Origin: Marivita lacus | Lineage (GTDB): Bacteria > Pseudomonadota > Alphaproteobacteria > Rhodobacterales > Rhodobacteraceae | Length of the DNA stretch: 64,000 bases | NCBI RefSeq assembly: GCF_014637725.1 | Contig: NZ_BMFC01000003.1 | Span: forward strand, 124,001-188,000 | Direction: 5' to 3' | Part shown: positions 54,366 to 63,791 of the stretch, piece after piece | Layout: each line of letters opens with the position of its first letter | Numbering within the stretch: position 1 is the stretch's first letter | The notes under the pieces: generated by a model | The model's database searches: none | What the model saw: the letters and a program-made list of their open reading frames with translations, nothing else | Told to the model about the DNA's origin: nothing | Position numbers and translations under genes: made by a program

Positions 54366-56195
54366 CTAGAGTGTCAGCGCCGTTTGACCGTCGAGATAAC
54401 TTCGCCAGCCGCCCAGTGCACTGATGTTCTCGGCGGAACCGAGGCCGCTGGTTTCGCAAAGGAATCCCTTTACCAGCAATCCATCCTCGATCTCGACGTT
54501 GCCGATGACGAGCGGTGAGGGTATCCCCGCCATGAAATCGCCAACAGCGCTCTTCGGAAGCGCCCATAGTTCCAGCGCGATTGAGGCCCCGTTCCCATCC
54601 TCGCTGCGGCAAAGTCCCGGACGGTGCGGAGGGCCACCGGGCAAGGCATAAAGCGCATAGTTCGGCGCGGTCTTTGCGGTCTTCAGGAACCGCGCCCCGC
54701 GCGACGTCAATTCTTGGTTGAGCGGCAAGCCCGACATATGAGCGCCGCAGACAGCAAGAGTCATCTCGCTCCCGGACAAGGGTGCAGGCTCCGGGTTCGG
54801 CAGGTCAGGCGTCTCAATCCCTGTCGCCCCAAGCATGGGCCGGCGGGCCTCAGTTAGGCGCAGCCCTTGCGCCGCAATCGCGGCATCCTCGCCTGCGGGA
54901 GCGATCAGTGTCACGCCTCCGGGCCGACTGTCGCTGCGGGGTCCGGTCGGCACGGCCAATGCGCAGAGGTCCAGCAGGTTCACGAAGTTTGTATATGTTC
55001 CGAGGTTGGAATTGGGCGCAACCGGGTCAGCCTCCAGCTCGGCGCAGGTGGCGAAACGCGGGATCGTCGGCACGCACAGCATGTCGGCCGCGTCGAGGAT
55101 CGGGGCGCAGGCGCGGCGCAGGTCCGCCAGCCGGTAGAACCCGTTGAACGCGTCGACCGCACTCTGACCCTCGGCCTTGGCGATGATGGCCCGGGTGACG
55201 GGATGGACGGCATCCGGCCGATCGCGCATCATGTCTTCTATCGCGGCATAGCGCTCGGCGATCCATGCGCCGTCATAAAGCATTTGCGCGACGTCATAGA
55301 ACGGCTTGAAGTCGACCCGGTCGATCCGCGCGCCGCCTTCAGCCAGCGTCGTCAGCGTCGCTTCGAAATCCGCGGCCTGCACGTCATCTCCGAAGAAGAT
55401 CAGGCTGGCGGCATCCGGCGCCGTGATGCGCGGTGCGGGGGACGGGGCGGGCATCGGCGCCGCTGGCAAAGGACGGGAATAGGCGTCTGCCGGATCGAAC
55501 GCGGCGGCCGCACGGAACACGTCATGGGCATCCATGACGGTCAGTGCGAAGATCGAGATCGTGTCGAGCGTCCGGCAGGCGGGCACGACACCACTGGCCG
55601 AAAGCGCGCCAAGGCTGGGCTTCAGCCCGACGATCCCGTTCAGCGCGGCGGGCACGCGGCCCGATCCTGCGGTGTCGGTCCCCAGAGCAAATGGCACGAT
55701 CCCATGCGCCACCACGACGGCCGAACCAGAAGACGACCCACCCGGCACGATGTCCGCATCCAGCGCGTTGCGCGGCACTCCGTAGGGCGAGCGCACGCCA
55801 ACAAGGCCGGTGGCGAACTGGTCAAGGTTGGTCTTGCCGACGGGAATGGCGCCCGCCGCGCGCAGGCGGGCCACGACAAAGGCGTCGCTGTCAGCGGCAT
55901 AGGCATAATCCGGGCAGGCGGCTGTCGTTGGCATTCCTGCCACGTCGATATTGTCCTTGACGGCAAAGGGTATGCCCCACAGCGGACGGTCGGGGTCGAA
56001 GGCTCCCAAGGCGGCGGCCTCGGCTGCGAGGTCTTCGGCACTGGCGAGGTGAATGAAGATCGCTGGATCGCGGACAGCCTCCAGTCGGGCAAGAACCTCT
56101 GTCATGACCTCTGCGGGTGTCACGCCCGAGGCATAGGCATCGCGCAGGGCGGCAAGGGTGAAGGGCAGGTCTGAAAGAGGCGTGGTCATGGGCAT
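54366..56195 (-). CDS. atzF: Allophanate hydrolase
   Basis: 609 residues. The amidase-signature domain (1 to about 440) holds Lys80 (FAVKDNIDVAG), cis-Ser154/155 (GGSSSGSA) and nucleophile Ser178 (GTDTAGSGRVPA). The C-terminal domain (about 470-609, MTLAVCGAHMSGLPLN, ELTSRGARFLKTA) is specific to allophanate hydrolases. It splits allophanate to CO2 and ammonia, the last step of urea-amidolyase, biuret or cyanurate routes. No urea carboxylase is present, so allophanate probably comes from another compound brought in by the upstream ABC importer. Confidence 0.92.
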   Translation of the reverse strand: MPMTTPLSDLPFTLAALRDAYASGVTPAEVMTEVLARLEAVRDPAIFIHLASAEDLAAEAAALGAFDPDRPLWGIPFAVKDNIDVAGMPTTAACPDYAYAADSDAFVVARLRAAGAIPVGKTNLDQFATGLVGVRSPYGVPRNALDADIVPGGSSSGSAVVVAHGIVPFALGTDTAGSGRVPAALNGIVGLKPSLGALSASGVVPACRTLDTISIFALTVMDAHDVFRAAAAFDPADAYSRPLPAAPMPAPSPAPRITAPDAASLIFFGDDVQAADFEATLTTLAEGGARIDRVDFKPFYDVAQMLYDGAWIAERYAAIEDMMRDRPDAVHPVTRAIIAKAEGQSAVDAFNGFYRLADLRRACAPILDAADMLCVPTIPRFATCAELEADPVAPNSNLGTYTNFVNLLDLCALAVPTGPRSDSRPGGVTLIAPAGEDAAIAAQGLRLTEARRPMLGATGIETPDLPNPEPAPLSGSEMTLAVCGAHMSGLPLNQELTSRGARFLKTAKTAPNYALYALPGGPPHRPGLCRSEDGNGASIALELWALPKSAVGDFMAGIPSPLVIGNVEIEDGLLVKGFLCETSGLGSAENISALGGWRSYLDGQTALTL

Positions 56196-56201
56196 GTTCT
56201 C

Positions 56202-57857
56202 TTATTCGGCTGCTGATTTCGCAGCTTGGGTGGTCGTATTCGTGGTCGGGGGTTTCGGTGCTGCGGCCAGCAGGGTGCGGGTATAGGGATGGCTGGGCGT
56301 GTCCATGACCTGCGCCGCAGGCCCCTGTTCGACAATTTCGCCGCCTTGCATGACGATGACGTGGTCACAGAGCAGGCGCACCACGTTCAGGTCGTGGCTG
56401 ACGAAGAGGTAGGTCATGCCAAGACGGGCGCGCAGATCCGCCAGCAGGTTCAGCACCACCGCCTGGATCGACACGTCGAGCGCCGCCGTCGGCTCGTCCA
56501 GGATCAGGAACTTGGGATCAAGCGCGATGGCCCGCGCGATGCCGACCCGCGCCTTTTGCCCCCCCGAGAGCTGATGCGGAAAACGGTCCAGCAAGGGCAG
56601 GGGCAGGCCGCAGAGCGTCGCCAGTTCCTCGATCCGCGTCTGCAGGGCTGTCCCGCGCAGATCGCTCATCCGCAGGATCGGGTCGGCGATGGTCTGGCGG
56701 GCGGAATGGCGGGGATTCAGGCTGTCGGTGGCATCCTGGAAGACCATCTGGATCTGGCTGCGCCGCTTGTCCCGCACGAAGCGGTCGGCGGGAATGTCGG
56801 CAATATCCAATCCCTCGAACAGGATATCGCCTGATGTGCGGTCGAGCAGCCGCACCAGCATCGACGATGTCGTGGACTTGCCACAGCCCGACTCGCCCAC
56901 CAGTCCGACGCTTTGACCCTCGCGGATGGTGAAGGAAATTCCCTTGACCGCGTGGACCGGCCCGGATTTGCCGGGGTAGGTCTTGACCAGGTCGCGGACC
57001 TGAACCAGCGCGCGGTCGCCCGGCACATGATCGGCCAGCGGTGTGCGCGCCTCGAGCGGCAGCAGGTCGCGCAACCCTGCGCCCGCACGCGGTGTGGCAT
57101 CGACCAGTTTGCGCGTATAGGAGTGTTGCGGGTCTGCGAACAGCGCGGCGGCGGGGCCGGTTTCGACGATCTGCCCGTCCTTCATCACGGCCAGCCTATC
57201 GCAATACTCAGCGGCCAGGCCAAGGTCGTGGGTGATCAGGATCGACGACATGCCGCGTGCGCGGGTCAGGTCGCGCACCAAATCCATCACCGCCTTCTGG
57301 GTGGTGATGTCGAGGCCGGTCGTGGGCTCGTCCGCGATCAGCAGGCGCGGCCCGCAGGCCAGTGCAATGGCAAAGACGACCCGCTGGCACATGCCGCCGG
57401 ACAATTCGAACGGATAGGCGTCGTAGCGGGCCTCGGCGTCGCGGATGCGCACCGCCTCCAGCGCCTCGATGGCCTTGGCACGGGCATCGGCGCGGGTGGC
57501 GCGCCCGTGGCGGCGCAGCACGTCTTCAAGCTGATGCCCGACCTTGCGGATCGGGTTGAGGGCTGCGCGCGGGTTCTGAAAGATCATGCTGATCTCGCGA
57601 CCGCGAATGGCCTGCATGTCGCGCTCGGCCGCCTGCGCCAAGTCTCGCCCGTCGAAGACCGCGCTGCCCGCCTTGATCCGTCCGCCTGCGTCAAGAATGC
57701 GCATCAGCGCGTAGGAGGTGACGGATTTGCCGGACCCGCTTTCGCCGACGATGCCGAGCGTCTCGCCCTCTGAGAGGTCCAGAGAGATGCCACGCACCGC
57801 CTGCACCTCGCCACGCCTTGTGCGGAAGGAGACCGCAAAATCCCGGATGTTCAGCAT
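56202..57857 (-). CDS. Peptide/nickel-type ABC ATPase, double-domain
   Basis: 551 residues carrying two complete ATPase domains: first Walker A GESGSGKS with LSGGMCQR, second GESGCGKST with LSGGQKARV and LILDEPTAALD. It fuses what are usually DppD and DppF. It energises the importer whose permeases and binding protein follow upstream in the operon. Ends 6 bp before atzF. Confidence 0.92.
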   Translation of the reverse strand: MLNIRDFAVSFRTRRGEVQAVRGISLDLSEGETLGIVGESGSGKSVTSYALMRILDAGGRIKAGSAVFDGRDLAQAAERDMQAIRGREISMIFQNPRAALNPIRKVGHQLEDVLRRHGRATRADARAKAIEALEAVRIRDAEARYDAYPFELSGGMCQRVVFAIALACGPRLLIADEPTTGLDITTQKAVMDLVRDLTRARGMSSILITHDLGLAAEYCDRLAVMKDGQIVETGPAAALFADPQHSYTRKLVDATPRAGAGLRDLLPLEARTPLADHVPGDRALVQVRDLVKTYPGKSGPVHAVKGISFTIREGQSVGLVGESGCGKSTTSSMLVRLLDRTSGDILFEGLDIADIPADRFVRDKRRSQIQMVFQDATDSLNPRHSARQTIADPILRMSDLRGTALQTRIEELATLCGLPLPLLDRFPHQLSGGQKARVGIARAIALDPKFLILDEPTAALDVSIQAVVLNLLADLRARLGMTYLFVSHDLNVVRLLCDHVIVMQGGEIVEQGPAAQVMDTPSHPYTRTLLAAAPKPPTTNTTTQAAKSAAE

Positions 57858-57860
57858 GGC

Positions 57861-58739
57861 TCAGGTCCTCCGGCGCGGATCGACGATGTCGCGCAGACCG
57901 TCGCCCATCAGGTTGAAGGTGAAGACCGCCAGCATCAGCCAGAGCCCCGGGAACAACGCGACCCACCAATGGCCGGAGATGATGTAATTCGCCCCTTCGG
58001 CGACCATGATGCCCCATTCGGGCGTCGGCGGACGCACGCCGAGCCCGATGAAGGACAGACCGGCGGCGTTCAGGATCGCCCAGCCCATGTTGAGCGAGAC
58101 CTGCACCATCATCGGCGGCAGGGCGTTGGGGAAGATGTGAAAGGCCAGCGTGCGAAAATGCGAATTGCCCGACAGGCGCGCGGCCAGCGCAAAGCCCGCC
58201 TCGCGCCGGATGTTCACCTCGGCCCGGACAAGGCGGGCGTAGAAGGGGATGTTGATCAGGGCGGTGGCATAGATGATGTTCTCGACCGTGTTGCCCAAGG
58301 CCGCGACGATCCCCATCGCCAGCACGAAGAGCGGGAATGCCATGATCGTATCAAGCACCCTGTTCAGCACCGCGTCGATCCAGCCGCCCCAATAGCCTGC
58401 GATGGCTCCGAGCACCGACCCGATGACAAAGGAAATCGCCACCGCCAGCACCGAAATGGTGAGGTCCAGCCGCGTTGCCACCACCACGCGGCTGAACACG
58501 TCCCGCCCGAGGCTGTCGGTACCGAACCAATGGGTCCAGTTGGGCGGTTGCAGCGCGTTCGCGGCATTGGTAGCCAGCGGATCATGTGGCACGATCAGCG
58601 CACCGAAAAAGGCCTGCAGCAGGAAAAACGCGAACATGCCGAAGGACAGCATCGTCACCGGGTTTTCGCGCAGCACATGCAGCAGATGTGCCCACGCGCC
58701 ATCGGGCTTGCGGCCCGGTATATCGGTAGCCTGCGTCAT
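57861..58739 (-). CDS. ABC permease (DppC-like)
   Basis: 292 residues with five to six membrane helices and the EAA loop (ARLSGNSHFRTLAFHIFPNALP). N-terminal OppC_N-type segment (FGALIVPHDPLATNAANAL). Partner of the DppB-like permease; its start overlaps the DppB stop by 4 bp. Confidence 0.92.
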   Translation of the reverse strand: MTQATDIPGRKPDGAWAHLLHVLRENPVTMLSFGMFAFFLLQAFFGALIVPHDPLATNAANALQPPNWTHWFGTDSLGRDVFSRVVVATRLDLTISVLAVAISFVIGSVLGAIAGYWGGWIDAVLNRVLDTIMAFPLFVLAMGIVAALGNTVENIIYATALINIPFYARLVRAEVNIRREAGFALAARLSGNSHFRTLAFHIFPNALPPMMVQVSLNMGWAILNAAGLSFIGLGVRPPTPEWGIMVAEGANYIISGHWWVALFPGLWLMLAVFTFNLMGDGLRDIVDPRRRT

Positions 58740-59761
58740 TTGGTGTCGAACCCGATGCGAGGATCGATCAGCGCGTAGCTGAGGTCGATGATGAGGTTGA
58801 GCGTGACGAAGAGAAACGCCATGGCCAGCACGAAGCCTTGCACGGCGGCATAATCCGAGGCGACCAGCGCCTCGACCGCGTAGGATCCGATGCCGGGCCA
58901 GGCAAAGACCTTTTCCACCAGTACGTTGGCGCCCAGAACGAAGGAAAACACCATGCCCAGCGTGGTGACGACAGGCAGCAGCGCGTTGCGCAACCCGTAG
59001 CCGAACAGGATCTTGCCCCGCGACAGGCCCGCCGCACGGGCGGTGCGGATGTAGTCCGACGACAGCGCTTGAAGCATCGCCGCTCGGGTCATCCGCGCGA
59101 TGGGAGCCAGCGTGAACAGGGCAAGCGTGATCGTCGGCAGGGTGAGTTGGCGCAATGTGGCGGCGAAGGTCTCAAGATCACCCGCGATCAGGCTGTCGAC
59201 GAGGTAGAAGCCGGTCACGCGCGGAGGCTCGAAATAGATGAAATCCAGCCGACCCAGCGGCGAGGGCGCCCAGCCCAGCAAGTAGTAGAAGACATAGACC
59301 AGAAGGATGCCGGTGAAGAACGTGGGCAGGGACACGCCCGCCGTGACCAGAACCCGGCACAGGTGATCGACCCAAGACCCCTGCCGCACCGCCGCCAGAA
59401 CGCCCAGCGGAATGGCGATAAGACACGAAAGCACCAACGCCGACAGCGTCAGCTCCAGCGAGGCAGGCAGGCGCGCGGCCAGATCGGTCAGCACCGGTTG
59501 CCCCGTGCTGATGGATCGGCCCAGATCGCCCTGCGCCAGATCTCCGACATAGAGGAAGAACTGCGTCACCAGCGGCTTGTCGAGGCCAAGCGCCTCGCGC
59601 ACCTGCTGGATGGACTCGGCATCCGCCATGGCACCCGCGAAATAGACCGCCGGATCGCCGGGCAGGGCGCGGGTCAGGATAAAGCTGATCACGATCACAC
59701 CGATGATCACCGGCACGGTCTGTGCCAGCCGCATCCCGATCGCGCGCGTCCGCCCGGCCAT
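58736..59761 (-). CDS. ABC permease (DppB-like)
   Basis: 341 residues with six membrane helices, N-terminal LAQTVPVIIGVIVISFIL and EAA loop (YIRTARAAGLSRGKILFGYG). Forms the channel with DppC-like. Starts 3 bp after the binding-protein stop. Confidence 0.92.
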   Translation of the reverse strand: MAGRTRAIGMRLAQTVPVIIGVIVISFILTRALPGDPAVYFAGAMADAESIQQVREALGLDKPLVTQFFLYVGDLAQGDLGRSISTGQPVLTDLAARLPASLELTLSALVLSCLIAIPLGVLAAVRQGSWVDHLCRVLVTAGVSLPTFFTGILLVYVFYYLLGWAPSPLGRLDFIYFEPPRVTGFYLVDSLIAGDLETFAATLRQLTLPTITLALFTLAPIARMTRAAMLQALSSDYIRTARAAGLSRGKILFGYGLRNALLPVVTTLGMVFSFVLGANVLVEKVFAWPGIGSYAVEALVASDYAAVQGFVLAMAFLFVTLNLIIDLSYALIDPRIGFDTK

Positions 59762-59764
59762 TGC

Positions 59765-61372
59765 TCAGACCCCCGTCATGCGGCGCGGGTCGAGCTGGCG
59801 GTGAAACCAGAACTCGTAGCCCGACGCGCCATTGACCGCGACGTTCAGCGCCGGCTGATAGAGCGGGATGCGCGGCAGGTCGTCGATCACGATCTGGAAC
59901 ATCTTCTTCACCAGCGGCGCCCATTCGGGGTCATCCATCGACATGTGCAGCGTCTGTTCGGTCAGTTCGTGCACCTCTTCGTTGTCGTAGTTCGACGAAT
60001 TGAACAGCCGGTCTTTTTGGTAGGCCCAGAAGAAGTAGTAATCGGGCGTGTTCAGCCAGCCACCGAAGTTCTCCAAGTGGAAATCGAGCGACTTGTCGAC
60101 CAGCGCCACGGTGCGCCAGTTGGCACCGGGGATGCGTTCGACGGTGGTGGTGATGCCAAGCTGACCAAGGCTTTCCTGAATCAACAGGGCTGTCGGTTCC
60201 ATCCAGCTTGCCAGGTCGAGGCTGATCGACATCTGTACCGGGAAGCCGCTCGCAAAGCTGGACGCCTCGAGATGTTCGCGCGCCTTGTCCATGTCGGTGG
60301 CGTAGGGGAACGGGCGGGGCCAGGCGGTATCGGTGATCTCGGTCGGGCCGCCCCACATCGGCGCGCCGCGCCCGTAGGCGGCGGATTGAAAGATCGCCTC
60401 GTAGGGGATCGCATGTGCGATGGCCTTGCGCACCTCGGGGTCCTGGAACGGCTCGAATTTCGTGTTCAGGCACGCGCAGTGGATGCAGTTCTCGATCGGG
60501 GTCGAGAAGACATCGACGGTGCCCACCAGTTCCGAGGCGTCGCGGTCGGGGATGTCGAAGGACACCTGCACGTCGCCGCGTTCGATCAGCGCGCGGCGGG
60601 TCGAGTTGTTCGGCACTTCGCGCATGATGACGCGCGGGATCTCGGGCACCGGTCCACCGACCCAGCCGTCGTTGCGGTCATAGACGATCTGCTGGCCCTG
60701 ATCCCACCGCGTCACCGTATAGGCACCCGATCCGGCAGTGGTGGTGTGCAGGTATTCCATGGCCCAGGGATCGGCCTCCGTCGCATTGGCGATGGCCACC
60801 TTTGAGTTGATGATGAAGGGCACAGGCACGGCCAAATTCGGCAGCGACAGCTTGGACGGGTAGTCCAGCCGCAGCACGAAGGTCTGGTCGTCCACAACCT
60901 CGAACTGGTCGGGTCGGAAGAACCCACCTGCGCGCATCTGCGTGGACGGGAACCCGCCGACCGAAACGGCGCGATCGAAGGACCATTTCACATCCGCCGC
61001 CGTCACCGGGCTGCCATCGGTGAAGGTGGCGTCGGGCTTGAGCGTGAAGGTAAAGACAAGGCCATCGTCGGAGATGGTCCAGCTTTCGGCCAGTTCCGGC
61101 ACGATGGTGTCATAGTCATACGACATCTCGCCGGTCGGCAACTGCCGCGACCCGAAGCCGACCAGCCGGTCATAGCAGTTGATCGCGACCTGATAGCTGG
61201 CGCGGTTGGTACCGGTGCGGTGCAAGTCCAGACTGTTGATCGTCTGGCCTGAGGCCACGACCATCGTCTCGAGCCCTTGCGCATCCGCGCGTGTGGCCCA
61301 TGCAAAGGGCGTCATGGCGGCACCGCCCGCGGCGGCGGTCAGTTTCAGAAAATTTCGTCGATTGGTTTGCAT
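59765..61372 (-). CDS. ABC substrate-binding protein, family 5, Tat-type signal
   Basis: 535 residues from ATG 61372. Twin-arginine signal (NRRNFLKLTAAAGG) then the family 5 fold (LAESWTISDDGLVFTFTLKP, DGSPVTAADVKWSFDRAV). Binding proteins of this family usually use Sec; a Tat signal is less common and suggests folding before export. First gene of the operon and divergent from LysR. With atzF as the only enzyme, the ligand is likely a nitrogen-rich compound yielding allophanate. Confidence 0.88.
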   Translation of the reverse strand: MQTNRRNFLKLTAAAGGAAMTPFAWATRADAQGLETMVVASGQTINSLDLHRTGTNRASYQVAINCYDRLVGFGSRQLPTGEMSYDYDTIVPELAESWTISDDGLVFTFTLKPDATFTDGSPVTAADVKWSFDRAVSVGGFPSTQMRAGGFFRPDQFEVVDDQTFVLRLDYPSKLSLPNLAVPVPFIINSKVAIANATEADPWAMEYLHTTTAGSGAYTVTRWDQGQQIVYDRNDGWVGGPVPEIPRVIMREVPNNSTRRALIERGDVQVSFDIPDRDASELVGTVDVFSTPIENCIHCACLNTKFEPFQDPEVRKAIAHAIPYEAIFQSAAYGRGAPMWGGPTEITDTAWPRPFPYATDMDKAREHLEASSFASGFPVQMSISLDLASWMEPTALLIQESLGQLGITTTVERIPGANWRTVALVDKSLDFHLENFGGWLNTPDYYFFWAYQKDRLFNSSNYDNEEVHELTEQTLHMSMDDPEWAPLVKKMFQIVIDDLPRIPLYQPALNVAVNGASGYEFWFHRQLDPRRMTGV

Positions 61373-61494
61373 CGCTTGCAGCCCCCTTGGCATCGGTCAG
61401 ATTTCTGCTGTGCAGCATGGCATGTTGCAGCCAGTTCGAAAAATGCTATGATTTCACCAATCCGGTGCATTCAATGCACCACTTGGAAAGCGTC

Positions 61495-62400
61495 ATGATG
61501 CAGCACCTGGACACATTCCGCCTGATCGAGGCGATTGCCCGTGCCGGTTCGATCCGCAAGGCAGCGGAGGATTCCAACATCACTGCCTCGGCCTTGAACC
61601 GACGCCTGGCACGGTTCGAGCGTGAATTCGGGTCGCAGATCTTTGAACGGCTGCCGCGTGGCGTGCGCCTCAACCCGGCCGGAGAGTTGGTGTTGCAGCA
61701 CTACCGCGCGCAACGCTCGGACCTGGCGCGGGTGAAAAGCCAGGTCGCTGACCTTTCGGGGGTGCGCCGCGGCCATGTCACCATCGCCTGTTCGCAGGCG
61801 CTCTTGCCGTTTTTCCTGCCGCAGCAGATCGCGGCCTATCGCAATGCGCATCCGGGCGTCACCTTTGCCGTCAACGTGCGCGACCGCGAACAGGCCGAGG
61901 CGGAGCTGGTCAGTTTCCGCAGCGATCTGGCGCTGGTGTTCGAGCCCCGCGTTCTGGTGGATTTCGAGGTGCTGCACGCCATCCCGCAGCCGGTTTGCGC
62001 ACTGTTCACGCGGGATCATCCGCTTGCGGATCGGGCCGAGCTGCGGCTGCGCGATTGTCTTGACCATCCGCATATTGCGCCTGCGCACAAGTACGGCGTG
62101 CGCGGGCTGCTCGACATGGCGGCCAAACGGGTCGGCCGGACCGTGGCGCCAGTGGTGGAGACGGAATCCTTCGAATTGATCCGCTATTACGTGATGCATG
62201 AACGCGCGGTCGGCTTCCAAATCCCCATCGGTCTGTCGGCGGAACAGGATACCGGCATGGTGTTCCGGCCGATCTCGGATCGGGACATGCCACCGGGTAA
62301 CCTTCTCTTGGGGCAGATGCGAGGGCGCGTCCTGTCCGTCGCCACGTCTCGTTTTGCAGATCAGGTGGCACTTGCGCTTGCGAATATGTCGGTTGCCTGA
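61495..62400 (+). CDS. LysR family regulator of the ABC/atzF operon
   Basis: 301 residues from ATG 61495, with GGAAAG just upstream; an in-frame ATG at 61474 is an alternative. HTH with ARAGSIRKAAEDSNITASAL and NRRLARFEREFG; binding domain with VTIACSQALLPFFLPQQIAAY. Divergent from the binding-protein gene (about 120 bp), the usual arrangement for a LysR activator of the neighbouring operon. Confidence 0.88.
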   Translation: MMQHLDTFRLIEAIARAGSIRKAAEDSNITASALNRRLARFEREFGSQIFERLPRGVRLNPAGELVLQHYRAQRSDLARVKSQVADLSGVRRGHVTIACSQALLPFFLPQQIAAYRNAHPGVTFAVNVRDREQAEAELVSFRSDLALVFEPRVLVDFEVLHAIPQPVCALFTRDHPLADRAELRLRDCLDHPHIAPAHKYGVRGLLDMAAKRVGRTVAPVVETESFELIRYYVMHERAVGFQIPIGLSAEQDTGMVFRPISDRDMPPGNLLLGQMRGRVLSVATSRFADQVALALANMSVA

Positions 62401-62779
62401 GGCTGGCCGCGCTGCCTTGGCAACGCCTGTTGAGCCTGTGCTTGAGTCTTCGCACGACATGCGTTTTCCAGAGCAGGGTTGCGATTATGACGGGGCAGTA
62501 GATGACAGCCAAGAAGATGTAGTCATGCTGGGACCGATGGATGCAGACCTCTCCGAGGTCCTGGATCACAATCTCAAGGGCGGTCGGTGGGATCAAGGCT
62601 GTCGACACTGGACGATCCACGACGAGTCAGCGAAGCTGGTCCCCGTTTCGAGGCACCCCACCAAAACGCCGCCCTCTTCCTGTCTTTGTGCGGGGTGGAC
62701 TGGCAGGACGGTCGCTGCGTGCCTATGGTGCGCAAAGCGGGTTCGTTCCGGTAGCGGGCCCACCCGAGGAGATCGCTGA
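62401..62779. other. Intergenic region before dusA, no gene supported
   Basis: 380 bp. A minus-strand frame with a hydrophobic stretch (YIFLAVIYCPVIIATLL) runs on into lysR and lacks a family pattern. No terminator or operator stands out. Confidence 0.4.
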
Positions 62780-63787
62780 ATGCCCAACTACGCAGCCACT
62801 GCGGCATCGAGACTGTCTACGGCCCCGATGATGGACTGGACCGACCGGCACTGTCGGGTGTTCCATCGCAAGATCAGTCGGCAGGCCCTGCTTTATACCG
62901 AGATGGTCACGTCGCCGGCACTGGTGCGGGGTGGGGCGGTGCATTTGCTGGAGCATGATCCGGTGGAACACCCCGTCGCTCTTCAGCTTGGCGGTTCTGA
63001 TCCGCAGGAACTGGCCGAGGCGGCGCGGATGGGGGCCGAGGCGGGGTATGACGAGATCAACCTCAATGTCGGATGCCCGTCCGACCGGGTGCAATCCGGC
63101 ACGTTCGGGGCCATCCTCATGAAATCGCCGGACCTTGTGGCGTCTTGCGTGGTGGCGATGAAGGCGGCTGTTTCTGTCCCGGTCACCGTCAAGTGCCGGA
63201 TCGGCGTGGATGAACAGGACGTGGCACAAACCCTGCCGGACTTCATCTCCCGGGTTGCCGATGCGGGGTGTGACTACCTCATCATCCATGCCCGCAAGGC
63301 ATGGCTGCAGGGGCTGTCGCCCAAGGAGAACCGTGATATTCCTCCACTCGACTATGAGCTCGTCTTCGACATGGCGGCGGCGTTTCCCGATCTGCCCATG
63401 TCGATCAATGGCGGGATCGAAAGTCTGGACATGGCCGAAGCCCTGATCGCGTGCGGGCTGAACGGCGCGATGATCGGGCGCGCGGCCTATCACCGTCCCT
63501 GGGACATCCTGTCCGGTGTCGATGAGCGGCTGTTCGGCACGCCGTCTCGGGTTGCGACACGGGAGGACGTGATCGATGCGATGCGCCCCTATATCCAGAC
63601 CCATCTCGATCGGGGGGGGAGGCTGCACCAGGTCACGCGGCACATGCTGGGGCTCTTTGCCGGGCAACCGGGCGCGCGGACGTGGCGGCGTGTTCTGTCG
63701 GAAGAAGCCAATCGTCCGGGGGCCGGAGTGGCGCTGCTGGACGAGGCGCTCGAGCGCATGCAGCAGCCCGATCCCGTGGCAGGCTAG
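62780..63787 (+). CDS. dusA: tRNA-dihydrouridine(20/20a) synthase
   Basis: 335 residues, TIM-barrel flavoprotein. It reduces uridine in the tRNA D-loop using NADPH and FMN. N-terminal APMMDWTDRHCRVFHR is the DusA form, catalytic Cys99 lies in NLNVGCPSDRVQSG, and HARKAWLQGLSPKENRD fits DusA. Length and motifs match the family. Followed by a small gap and a new gene in the same direction. Confidence 0.93.
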   Translation: MPNYAATAASRLSTAPMMDWTDRHCRVFHRKISRQALLYTEMVTSPALVRGGAVHLLEHDPVEHPVALQLGGSDPQELAEAARMGAEAGYDEINLNVGCPSDRVQSGTFGAILMKSPDLVASCVVAMKAAVSVPVTVKCRIGVDEQDVAQTLPDFISRVADAGCDYLIIHARKAWLQGLSPKENRDIPPLDYELVFDMAAAFPDLPMSINGGIESLDMAEALIACGLNGAMIGRAAYHRPWDILSGVDERLFGTPSRVATREDVIDAMRPYIQTHLDRGGRLHQVTRHMLGLFAGQPGARTWRRVLSEEANRPGAGVALLDEALERMQQPDPVAG

Positions 63788-63791
63788 GGCC

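Noticed and set aside
54147-54424. Three overlapping plus-strand frames
   Set aside because: All three frames are open at once, a composition effect; codon pattern poor.
62006-62620. Minus-strand frame of 204 codons with a hydrophobic segment
   Set aside because: Two thirds lie antisense to lysR, and the rest has no family match or ribosome site.
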